This document shows positions 1 to 5,268 of a DNA stretch of 5,268 bases, piece after piece (the stretch's first letter is position 1; each line of letters starts with the position of its first letter). Made by a program: the position numbers and the translations under genes. Source of the DNA: Paludibacter sp. (GTDB lineage Bacteria > Bacteroidota > Bacteroidia > Bacteroidales > Paludibacteraceae). Location of the stretch: contig JANJXE010000097.1 in NCBI GenBank assembly GCA_024709185.1, forward strand, positions 1-5,268, read 5' to 3'. Under the pieces are notes generated by a model. That model made no database searches. It was not told the origin of the DNA and saw nothing but the letters and a program-made list of their open reading frames with translations.

Positions 1-895
1 GCATTGCAATTAGCGACAATAGTGATACTGCTTTAAGGACAGATTGTTTGACACGCTGTTTGTCGTGTTGAATAGAGGATAAGACCGGGTTTAACACGTT
101 CATTAATATCGGATTCAGGATATTAAAGACTTTAAGAACCAACTGTTTGGCTAAGCTATACAAACCCAGGGTATCAGTACCCAGCATTTTGCCGATTATC
201 AGCGTATCCGACTCCCGATAGAAGAAATCCATCAGATTACTTCCCATATTGTATCCCCCAACTTTCAGATAGGGTTTCAGTTCCTTAGTTTTCAACCTTA
301 CCAGTAAAGGATGCGTTTTTGTGTTAAGCACCAACATCCACCCATTTGCAATAAGGGCAACAGTAAGTGAAGAGAACACAAGACTATATACACCGAATCC
401 CATTAACGCCATTCCAACTCCAACCAGTAGTCCGCAAAAAACAGATAGCAGAGAGGCCTTTGCAATGGATTCGAATTTAAATTCTTTTTGTAATACAGTA
501 TGGTGTTGGCGACCCAGGGCCATAAAAATCACATTCAAGCCAAGCAACGGAATCAATTTAGTTAACTGTTCTTCCTGATAAAAGTCGGCAACTACCGGTG
601 TTGCAAGAAGCAACAAACCATAGAGCAGGAACGAAACCAACAGACTGAGAAAAAACAGACTACTGTATTCTTCGCGGGTGGAGTTCTGCCGATGCAGGAT
701 GGCAGCATTCAAACCCATGTCCATAAACATGGTGGTAAAATTAACTACCATCAGAGTAAGTGCAACCAATCCAAAGGCTTCGCGTGGCAATATGCGGGCA
801 AGTATGGCAACCTGAACCAGCTGGAACAAAGACTGAAACAGTGTAATCAGTCCGGTCCATTTAATCCCATTGACAGCAGTTTTGCGAAGACTCAT
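1..895 (-). CDS. Wzx-like polysaccharide flippase (MOP superfamily), C-terminus cut by window edge
   Basis: Likely flips undecaprenyl-linked polysaccharide repeat units across the inner membrane. The frame is open from an ATG at 895 to the window edge, giving 298 codons with no stop, so roughly the last third or more of a typical 430-500 residue protein is missing. The protein starts MSLRKTAVNGIKW and has long hydrophobic stretches at about residues 14-34, 43-60, 79-101, 113-128 and 147-190. Two regions resemble the WzxC/TuaB-type branch (Polysacc_synt_3): LQKEFKFESIAKAS near 135-148, and an SDTLIIGKMLGTDTLGLYSLA stretch near 229-249 (the family's D-x-x-I-G-x-x-x-G...G-x-Y-S-x-A pattern). The start lies only 12 bp after the stop of the Wzc-like gene, which implies co-transcription. 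I recognise the family, not the substrate. The sequence gives no sign of frame disruption within the visible part. Confidence 0.9.
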   Translation of the reverse strand, partial: MSLRKTAVNGIKWTGLITLFQSLFQLVQVAILARILPREAFGLVALTLMVVNFTTMFMDMGLNAAILHRQNSTREEYSSLFFLSLLVSFLLYGLLLLATPVVADFYQEEQLTKLIPLLGLNVIFMALGRQHHTVLQKEFKFESIAKASLLSVFCGLLVGVGMALMGFGVYSLVFSSLTVALIANGWMLVLNTKTHPLLVRLKTKELKPYLKVGGYNMGSNLMDFFYRESDTLIIGKMLGTDTLGLYSLAKQLVLKVFNILNPILMNVLNPVLSSIQHDKQRVKQSVLKAVSLLSLIAM

Positions 896-907
896 CAGCC
901 CCGGACC

Positions 908-3289
908 TTATTTCAGTTTTCCGTCTTTGGCCTCTGCCGGTGAACCATATGAATAGCCATAGCCGTAGCCATATTTCCGATAATAGGTATATCGGTGAGA
1001 TTCAAAATTCACATCATTGATAATGAGGTATATTCTATTGAGCGAGCCTTCCGCATCCAGTCGGTTGATGAAATCAATATTGCGGGTATCCGAATAATCG
1101 GAACGGCAAACGAACAGACAAACATCGGCTACACGGTCGATCAGATAGGTATCTGATACAGCTCCTACAGGCGATGTATCGAGCACAATGTAATCGTACT
1201 CCTTACGAAGTTCCTCGAATAAAGTATCAAACCGCTTGCTTATAAGTAATTCATTGGGGTTGGGCGGAATAATACCGGCAGTGAGCACATTTAAATTAGG
1301 ATAAGCCTCAGAACGTTCAACAAGGGGATGATAATCGTTCACCTGACCTGCAAGGTAGGAGGTGACACCTTGTTCGTTGCTGATATTTAAAATCTTTGAC
1401 AGCATTGGTTTACGAAGATCGAGACCTACAAGAATCACTTTCTTATCAAGCATTGCCAGGCTAATGGCAAGGTTCACACTCACAAAGGTTTTACCTTCGC
1501 CGGGCTGAGTAGAAGTGACCAACACAATTTTATCGTTTTCGGCTCCCAGCAGGAACTGGAGTTTGGCTCTCAGCAGGCGGAATAATTCGGCATTTGGTAT
1601 TTCGTTGGAATGATGATCGAAAATTGTTTCATTATTTTTATTGTGGGCAAGCTCAGTAAGTACTGGCAATTTGGAAATGCGTTCGATATCGGAACGATTG
1701 CGAACACGGGTGTTAAAGAGGTTCTGCAAAAATATGACCGATACGGGAAGGAGAAAACCTACCATCAGAAAAACTACAAATACCACCATGGTACGTGGTG
1801 CAACCTTACGTGCCTCATCGGGTTCGTTCAGAAGACGAGCCTTGTTGGTTGCCACTGCCATACTCATTTGAGCCTCTTCTCCCTTTTGGAGCAGAAATAC
1901 ATACAGTGCTTCCTTCACCTGTTGCTGACGTTTGATTTCCACAAATTCCCGCTCCTGACGTGGAATATCGCGTAATCGCCCGCGGAACTGGCTATTCTTA
2001 TCTGCTATTTTCCGGGCACTCATGGAAAAACCTTTTTTGGAAGTTGCGATACTCGTCTGAATGGCTTTGTGAGCTTCATCGATCTGGCGGTTCATCGATA
2101 CGAGCACAGGGTTTCGATCTGAAGTCCCTTCCTGAATTTTTTTGCGGGCAAGTAACAACATGTTGTATTCATTGATCACATTCATGAGGCCCTTATCACT
2201 TAAACCGAGATCGGGAATCAATTGATCCTTATTCATCGGATTTTTCACATATTGCTCCATAAATTCAATGAGCTGTAACTGAATTTCAGCCTGCAACGAT
2301 TCTTCATTTAAGCGCAGGTTATTCGACAGGAACATCTCAGCATCCGAATTTATATTGGTAAGTTCGTTCGTTTGCTTATAGTCTTCGATTTTTTGCTCAA
2401 CATCAGAAAGTTCAGAAGTGAGAAGCTTCAGACGGTTATCGATAAATACCGATGTAAAGGCAGCCGACTGAGTGATTTGATCAACTGCATCCTGATTGTA
2501 CAAGCGAATGAGTGATTTCAACACATCCTGTCCTCTTTGAATATTGTTCGACCGAAACGTTAAACGTATTTCGTCGGCATTTTTATCAATTTCGGATTTA
2601 ACACCCGAATTGGCTAACCAGATTGCAGCCTGAACGGGATTCTGAATAGTAACTCTGGTCGTAATATCTTTATAAGCAGAATCATCCATCTTTTCGATCA
2701 CCATTTCTCCCACAGGAGTTGGTATGGTAGCCGGGAAAGTCTTTATATCGGCAACAATTTTTTCTTTAAGGTATTTTCCGTGAACACTATACCCTCCGTT
2801 TTTTTTTGTAATAGTGAACTCCATTTCGTCCTTCAGTGCTGTATAGCCTTCTTCACTAAGGGTGACCAAATAAGGTGATTCGTTGTACATATCCTCCCAG
2901 TGCAAACTGATCTTCCGCGAATAGGTAGTGTGAAGTTTTAGTTCTCCAACAACCAACTTCATCAGGTGAGTGGATTTCAACACTTTTTCCTCATTAGTAG
3001 CCAGCTTGGTATTGGTATTCAGACCAACCTCTTTCAATTCATTGAGTATGGTCAGTTCGTTCATTTGACTCTTCGGGTCAATAATCAAAACAGAGGCTTT
3101 AAACTCAAATACAGGCGCCTGAGTCATTAGGAAAAACACAGCAGCAACGAGTGAAAGTACCATTACAGCAACAATCCACTTCCAGTAAACCAGGTAATTT
3201 TCCAGTACGTCTCTCAGATTTGAGACTTCTTTAAATGCGGGTTGCGAAAATTGTTGAGCAGTACCGTTTATCGGGTTATTTTGCACCAT
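908..3289 (-). CDS. Wzc-like polysaccharide co-polymerase fused to BY-family tyrosine kinase
   Basis: Inner-membrane protein expected to control polysaccharide chain length and, with the outer-membrane channel, drive assembly and export by cycles of tyrosine autophosphorylation. At 793 residues it has the length of the fused (Wzc/Ptk) form. Domain order: a short cytoplasmic N-terminus; membrane helix 1 at about 38-55; a periplasmic Wzz-type domain with predicted coiled coil (about 285-345 and 370-460); a GNVR-like segment (about 443-499, PRQEREF at its start); membrane helix 2 at about 501-522; then the cytoplasmic kinase. Kinase motifs: an E-x2-R-x2-R oligomerisation motif (E568, R571, R574), Walker A STQPGEGKT (593-601, K600), Walker A' VGLDLRKP (621-628), Walker B YIVLDTSP (700-707, D704), and a C-terminal cluster of eight tyrosines between 767 and 781. 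The usual first Asp of the A' motif is Gly622; D624 is kept. ATG start at 3289 follows an A-rich leader; the next gene begins 12 bp downstream. A cognate phosphatase is not seen here. Confidence 0.96.
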   Translation of the reverse strand: MVQNNPINGTAQQFSQPAFKEVSNLRDVLENYLVYWKWIVAVMVLSLVAAVFFLMTQAPVFEFKASVLIIDPKSQMNELTILNELKEVGLNTNTKLATNEEKVLKSTHLMKLVVGELKLHTTYSRKISLHWEDMYNESPYLVTLSEEGYTALKDEMEFTITKKNGGYSVHGKYLKEKIVADIKTFPATIPTPVGEMVIEKMDDSAYKDITTRVTIQNPVQAAIWLANSGVKSEIDKNADEIRLTFRSNNIQRGQDVLKSLIRLYNQDAVDQITQSAAFTSVFIDNRLKLLTSELSDVEQKIEDYKQTNELTNINSDAEMFLSNNLRLNEESLQAEIQLQLIEFMEQYVKNPMNKDQLIPDLGLSDKGLMNVINEYNMLLLARKKIQEGTSDRNPVLVSMNRQIDEAHKAIQTSIATSKKGFSMSARKIADKNSQFRGRLRDIPRQEREFVEIKRQQQVKEALYVFLLQKGEEAQMSMAVATNKARLLNEPDEARKVAPRTMVVFVVFLMVGFLLPVSVIFLQNLFNTRVRNRSDIERISKLPVLTELAHNKNNETIFDHHSNEIPNAELFRLLRAKLQFLLGAENDKIVLVTSTQPGEGKTFVSVNLAISLAMLDKKVILVGLDLRKPMLSKILNISNEQGVTSYLAGQVNDYHPLVERSEAYPNLNVLTAGIIPPNPNELLISKRFDTLFEELRKEYDYIVLDTSPVGAVSDTYLIDRVADVCLFVCRSDYSDTRNIDFINRLDAEGSLNRIYLIINDVNFESHRYTYYRKYGYGYGYSYGSPAEAKDGKLK
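953..973 (-). repeat. Hexanucleotide tandem repeat encoding Gly-Tyr units in kinase tail
   Basis: Read on the minus strand, this stretch is three and a half copies of TAYGGC (TATGGC, TACGGC, TATGGC, TAT), coding for Y773-G-Y-G-Y-G-Y779 in the C-terminal tyrosine cluster of the Wzc-like kinase. In BY-kinases this tail is the autophosphorylation site. The repeat is in frame, so gain or loss of a unit would add or remove a Tyr-Gly pair without breaking the gene. Whether copy number really varies is unknown. Confidence 0.7.
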
Positions 3290-3330
3290 ACTATGTAATT
3301 TTTTTGTAGTGTATTAAGACAGCAAAGCAC

Positions 3331-3354
3331 GGTCGGTTACATAACGAACCGACC
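3331..3354. promoter_or_regulatory. Perfect palindrome in the leader of the Wzc-like gene
   Basis: GGTCGGTT (3331-3338) and AACCGACC (3347-3354) form a perfect 8-bp inverted repeat around an 8-nt centre. A further CAC/GTG pairing (3328-3330 with 3358-3360) is possible across a 3-nt bulge. Its near edge is 41 bp upstream of the ATG at 3289. Neither strand has a T-run directly after it, so it does not look like an intrinsic terminator. It could be an RNA hairpin in the leader or a protein-binding operator; the sequence does not decide. It is notably more GC-rich than its surroundings. Confidence 0.6.
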
Positions 3355-3380
3355 AATGTGTTGTATAACAGGACTATAAC

Positions 3381-3416
3381 AAAAAGAAAGTGTTCGTATT
3401 AAGTACGACACTTTCT
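3381..3416 (-). terminator. Rho-independent terminator-like hairpin after the Wza-like gene
   Basis: On the minus strand, starting 5 bp after the Wza-like stop codon, AGAAAGTGT plus CGTA pairs with TACG plus ACACTTTCT around a 5-nt loop (about 13 bp with one bulged base). The descending arm runs straight into a T tract (CTTTTTG). This is the layout of an intrinsic terminator. The stem is only moderately GC-rich, so termination may be partial. It lies inside what otherwise looks like one operon, 92 bp or more before the Wzc-like gene. I see no good Bacteroidota promoter between it and that gene. Confidence 0.72.
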
Positions 3417-3421
3417 GTCAA

Positions 3422-4261
3422 TTATTTATTTAAAATATTCACGAGCAGGGAAGTCAGCGAAATCAATGTTCCTACTACAGAAATCGACAAAGACTCCACT
3501 GAACTGATTTTCGAGGAGCGAGCTTTGGGATCATTCGGCTCAACATACAGCGCATCGTTTTGCTGCAGGTAGAACCAGGGGGAATTAATCAGATTCTCAT
3601 CCCTGAGGTCGAGACGAATCAATTCGCGCTGCCCTCCGTTTTCACGAATTAAAAGTACATTATCGCGCCGGCCATAAACGGTAAGATCACCAGCCAACGC
3701 TAATGCTTCGATTACTGATACCCGTTCGTTATCAATAAAGAAATTTCCGGGTCGGTTGACTTCACCGATTACCGATATTTTATAATTTCCAAAACGAACC
3801 AAAACCGTTGGTTCGTCTTTTATATATTCAGGATGGATTGCATTATAAATAATCTCCATCACCTGATTTTTGGTTTTACCCAACACATGAATTTTTCCCA
3901 GGACAGGAAACATTATATTTCCTTCAGTATCTACCAGGTAATTCTGAACGCTTACTCCACTGGACACATTAGCTCCCCCTGAAAATGAATAACTGTTGAT
4001 ATTCACCGATGGTAAAAGGGGAAGATTAAAGGGCATGGCAGCTTCAGGAGTGCGCGAATTGACGGTAATAATCAGCAAATCACCAACTTTTATTGAGGAT
4101 TCGGGAACCGGGTACTCGCTTTTATCCGCATTTGCAACTGGTGAAGGCCTGAAATACGCCACATTCTCGCTCATACGGCAACTCATCAGTACTGCCAGCA
4201 ATACCAGACTTACTAATATTTTTTTCACGCTTGTAGTGTTTTTTTTATTTGGTATCGACAC
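3422..4261 (-). CDS. Wza-like polysaccharide export lipoprotein (outer membrane)
   Basis: Outer-membrane component expected to form the export channel for the polysaccharide, working with the Wzc-like protein encoded next. From a GTG at 4261 the product is 279 residues, shorter than E. coli Wza, with one clear SLBB repeat. A lipoprotein signal ends in LLAVLMSC (Cys28). It is followed by a YF motif (Y36, F37) seen early in Bacteroidota members of the family. A Poly_export domain covers about 54-155 (IKVGDLLIITV near its start; DTEGNIMFPVLGKI at 111-124), and an SLBB domain about 160-209 (ISVIGEVNRPGNF at its start). A hydrophobic C-terminal helix (about 257-277) may take the membrane-crossing role of the Wza C-terminal helix. 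The start is uncertain: a GTG at 4228 gives a compact signal peptide beginning MKKILVSLVLL. Upstream, an in-frame TAA at 4265-4267 bars any earlier start in this frame. The sugar transferase gene ends 52 bp upstream. Confidence 0.92.
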   Translation of the reverse strand: MSIPNKKNTTSVKKILVSLVLLAVLMSCRMSENVAYFRPSPVANADKSEYPVPESSIKVGDLLIITVNSRTPEAAMPFNLPLLPSVNINSYSFSGGANVSSGVSVQNYLVDTEGNIMFPVLGKIHVLGKTKNQVMEIIYNAIHPEYIKDEPTVLVRFGNYKISVIGEVNRPGNFFIDNERVSVIEALALAGDLTVYGRRDNVLLIRENGGQRELIRLDLRDENLINSPWFYLQQNDALYVEPNDPKARSSKISSVESLSISVVGTLISLTSLLVNILNK

Positions 4262-4263
4262 AT
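4225..4263 (-). other. 12-codon overlapping ORF at the start of the Wza-like gene (speculative)
   Basis: An ATG at 4263 opens a 12-codon frame (MCRYQIKKTLQA) whose TGA overlaps the GTG at 4228, a candidate start of the Wza-like gene, as GTGA. This is the only ATG near the gene's start. The overlap could allow translational coupling. The frame also contains an A8 run in the A-AAA-AAA phase; a -1 slip there would join this ATG to the Wza-like frame. It may equally be chance, because short ORFs are common. No Shine-Dalgarno-like sequence helps decide, as is usual in Bacteroidota. Confidence 0.3.
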
Positions 4264-4294
4264 CTTAGTTTACAACGTATCGAAAGCTGAATTA

Positions 4295-4306
4295 TTGTTT
4301 AAACAA
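4295..4306. repeat. 12-bp perfect palindrome in the gap before the Wza-like gene
   Basis: TTGTTTAAACAA is self-complementary and lies 8 bp beyond the stop of the sugar transferase gene, in the 52-bp gap before the Wza-like gene. There is no loop space for an efficient RNA hairpin, so if functional it would more likely be a DNA-level site. AT-rich palindromes of this length can occur by chance. I could not find a convincing promoter in this gap, so the two genes are probably co-transcribed. Confidence 0.35.
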
Positions 4307-4313
4307 AGGATTT

Positions 4314-5045
4314 TCAGTGGCCTCCACCCTTAGCCATCACAGCCACACCTTTCCAGATAACATAGAGGTCGGTAAGCAACAGCTGAAATGGGGAATAATG
4401 AAGGTAACGATACACATATTCATATTCAAATTCCGGCTTCCCAAAATCGGGAGTTCCTTTTCGTACATGACCATAACCAAGCAGTCCACCTCGAATCAAT
4501 TTACGGGTTACATTTCCCTGTGCCAGGTCGCGCTCGTAATGGTGAATGGCCAGCGGACGTGGACCAACCAGTGACATATCACCTCTCAAAACCAGGTAGA
4601 ACTGCGGAATTTCATCGAGGTAGAACTTTTTCACAAAAGCACCCAGATAGGTGCGCGCTTCAGGCATCCATTCTTTTTTATAGGCATGCCAGTCGCCTTT
4701 GGCCTGCAATTCCTTATCAATGTATTTTTCCTTTATCAGACGTATCTTCCATTTTTTAAACACCTTACCGCCACTTACCGCATTGTAGTAGAAAAACAGC
4801 GGTCCCCTGTTTTCAGGAATAAACACACCTTCCAGAAAATTGATGATAAGAAGTAACAGAATAACTGGCAGACAAAACACAAGAATAATAAACGCCACCA
4901 CTTTATCGAACATCAACTTGGGAAAGGGCACATTCAATGCTTCTTTGAGCTCAAAAATCTCACTGTATTTTTTACGAATTTCATCGGTTGGAGGCGTATA
5001 CGGAAAGGCTTCGGCAGGTTCAGAAAAGGGATTAGCAGTGGTCAT
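4314..5045 (-). CDS. Sugar transferase (monotopic phosphoglycosyl transferase), likely pathway initiator
   Basis: Expected to transfer a sugar phosphate from a nucleotide sugar to undecaprenyl phosphate at the inner membrane, the first step of repeat-unit synthesis (bacterial sugar transferase family, PF02397). The 243-residue protein has a roughly 40-residue polar N-terminus, then a hydrophobic segment at about 44-72 with a central Pro60, as in the re-entrant helix of this family. The catalytic Asp-Glu pair is D144-E145 in FYLDEIPQF, followed by the signature GDMSLVGPRP (155-164). It lacks the large N-terminal domain of WcaJ-type enzymes. Several usual positions differ: the QxRxG stretch reads YYNAV (86-90), KFRSM reads KIRLI (100-104), and the RPGITG stretch reads RGGLLG (185-190). 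This suggests a divergent subfamily. The ATG at 5045 lies about 50 bp downstream of a good promoter element, making this the likely first gene of the transcript. Sugar specificity cannot be read from sequence. Confidence 0.93.
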   Translation of the reverse strand: MTTANPFSEPAEAFPYTPPTDEIRKKYSEIFELKEALNVPFPKLMFDKVVAFIILVFCLPVILLLLIINFLEGVFIPENRGPLFFYYNAVSGGKVFKKWKIRLIKEKYIDKELQAKGDWHAYKKEWMPEARTYLGAFVKKFYLDEIPQFYLVLRGDMSLVGPRPLAIHHYERDLAQGNVTRKLIRGGLLGYGHVRKGTPDFGKPEFEYEYVYRYLHYSPFQLLLTDLYVIWKGVAVMAKGGGH

Positions 5046-5095
5046 ACGGACAAATTAATGGTTACAAATCGTCAAATTTTTACAAAAAAACGCTG

Positions 5096-5103
5096 CAAAG
5101 ATA
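5096..5103 (-). promoter_or_regulatory. Bacteroidota -7 promoter element TATCTTTG
   Basis: On the minus strand TATCTTTG matches the Bacteroidota primary sigma -7 consensus TAnnTTTG in every fixed position. Transcription would begin near 5089, leaving a leader of about 45 nt before the sugar transferase ATG at 5045. No TTTG -33 box stands at the usual distance upstream; that zone is filled by the TTAATGA repeat. This is the best promoter match I found for the minus-strand genes here. Confidence 0.65.
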
Positions 5104-5111
5104 GCAATATT

Positions 5112-5132
5112 TTAATGATTAATGATTAATGA
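5112..5132. repeat. Three tandem copies of the heptamer TTAATGA upstream of the promoter
   Basis: TTAATGA occurs three times without mismatch at 5112-5118, 5119-5125 and 5126-5132, followed by degenerate continuation (TAGATGAT, 5133-5140). It begins 8 bp upstream of the -7 element and spans the place where the -33 box should be. AT-rich heptamer repeats of this sort occur in intergenic regions of Bacteroidota genomes. Here a change in copy number would move upstream DNA by 7 bp relative to the promoter. Confidence 0.8.
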
Positions 5133-5169
5133 TAGATGATAAATTGATTCGACAATTCCTGACTTTTGA

Positions 5170-5268
5170 CTAATAAACTACTTTTTCGATGGGGTGTTGT
5201 GTCGAAAAGCCGAATTTCATCCATGCAATGGTAATGTAACGATACAAGGGCTCAACATACCAATTGCT
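5170..5268 (-). CDS. Probable C-terminus of an unidentified upstream gene
   Basis: One minus-strand frame is open from the window edge for 32 codons to a TAG at 5170-5172; the other two minus frames close earlier. The peptide is rich in aromatic residues and ends in IEKVVY, with NWYVEPLYRYITIAW near its visible start, which looks protein-like rather than random. I do not recognise a family. The gene's 5' part lies outside the window. Its end leaves 124 bp to the sugar transferase start, a normal gap holding the repeat and promoter. A non-coding explanation remains possible given the short length. Confidence 0.5.
   Translation of the reverse strand, partial: SNWYVEPLYRYITIAWMKFGFSTQHPIEKVVY

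Noticed and set aside
321..943. Two plus-strand open frames (321-578 and 692-943)
   Set aside because: The minus strand here encodes a continuous flippase N-terminus with clear membrane helices and family motifs; the plus-strand frames are low-complexity shadows.
1610..1975. Plus-strand open frame of 121 codons
   Set aside because: It lies wholly antisense to the Wzc-like gene, whose motifs and coiled-coil region fit the minus strand, and its translation shows no recognisable domain.
3364..3380. Direct repeat TATAAC at 11-bp spacing (3364-3369 and 3375-3380)
   Set aside because: The units are only 6 bp and AT-rich; the helical spacing is suggestive, but chance is likely and nothing else supports an operator.
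3996..4268. Plus-strand open frame of 90 codons
   Set aside because: It mirrors the N-terminal part of the Wza-like lipoprotein gene and has no independent sign of coding.
4273..4307. Possible promoter for the Wza-like gene (TTTG then TACGTTG on the minus strand)
   Set aside because: The -7 candidate lacks one fixed T and the spacing to TTTG (24 bp) is longer than usual, so it is not convincing.
4388..4759. Plus-strand open frame of 123 codons
   Set aside because: It is antisense to the sugar transferase's conserved catalytic region (DE pair and GDMSLVGPRP), so it is best explained as a shadow frame.
5183..5208. Inverted repeat TTTTCGA/TCGAAAA as a terminator
   Set aside because: The 7-bp AT-rich stem has a 12-nt loop, no T tract in the minus direction, and lies inside the likely coding end of the upstream gene.
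1..5268. CRISPR arrays, tRNA or rRNA genes, insertion sequences
   Set aside because: No regularly spaced long repeats, no tRNA-like cloverleaf noticed, no transposase-like frame or terminal inverted repeats; the window is almost fully occupied by polysaccharide genes.

Overview
The window looks like part of a surface or exopolysaccharide export locus from a bacterium of the phylum Bacteroidota, probably Bacteroidales-like. Three things point there: protein features (a fused Wzz/tyrosine-kinase protein, and a Wza-like lipoprotein with a YF motif just after its lipidated cysteine); a near-perfect Bacteroidota -7 promoter element (TATCTTTG, fitting TAnnTTTG); and AT-rich leaders without clear Shine-Dalgarno sequences. 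By eye the base composition is moderately AT-rich. The species cannot be fixed from sequence alone.

All recognisable genes are on the minus strand, so the transcription order runs from high to low coordinates. (1) 5170-5268 holds a probable C-terminus of an unidentified upstream gene. (2) 5046-5169 is an intergenic region with a TTAATGA heptamer repeat and a promoter. (3) 4314-5045 encodes a membrane phosphoglycosyl transferase (sugar transferase), the likely initiating enzyme that loads the first sugar phosphate on undecaprenyl phosphate. (4) 3422-4261 encodes a Wza-like outer-membrane polysaccharide export lipoprotein. (5) 3290-3421 is a 132-bp gap with two hairpins, the first terminator-like. 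(6) 908-3289 encodes a Wzc-like chain-length regulator fused to a BY-type tyrosine kinase. (7) 1-895 encodes the N-terminal 298 residues of a Wzx/MOP-family flippase, cut by the window edge.

Together these are core parts of a Wzx/Wzy-type pathway: priming, flipping of lipid-linked repeat units, control of polymerisation and trans-envelope assembly by Wzc, and export through the Wza-like channel. No polymerase (Wzy), other glycosyltransferases or partner phosphatase lie in the window; they may lie beyond its edges.

The protein content is a known kind of system, and I do not see a wholly undescribed one. The points most worth a second look are regulatory: a heptamer repeat occupying the -33 region of the only good promoter, a terminator plus second palindrome between the export channel gene and the kinase gene, and an unusual start region of the Wza-like gene (GTG starts, a 12-codon overlapping ORF and an A8 run).
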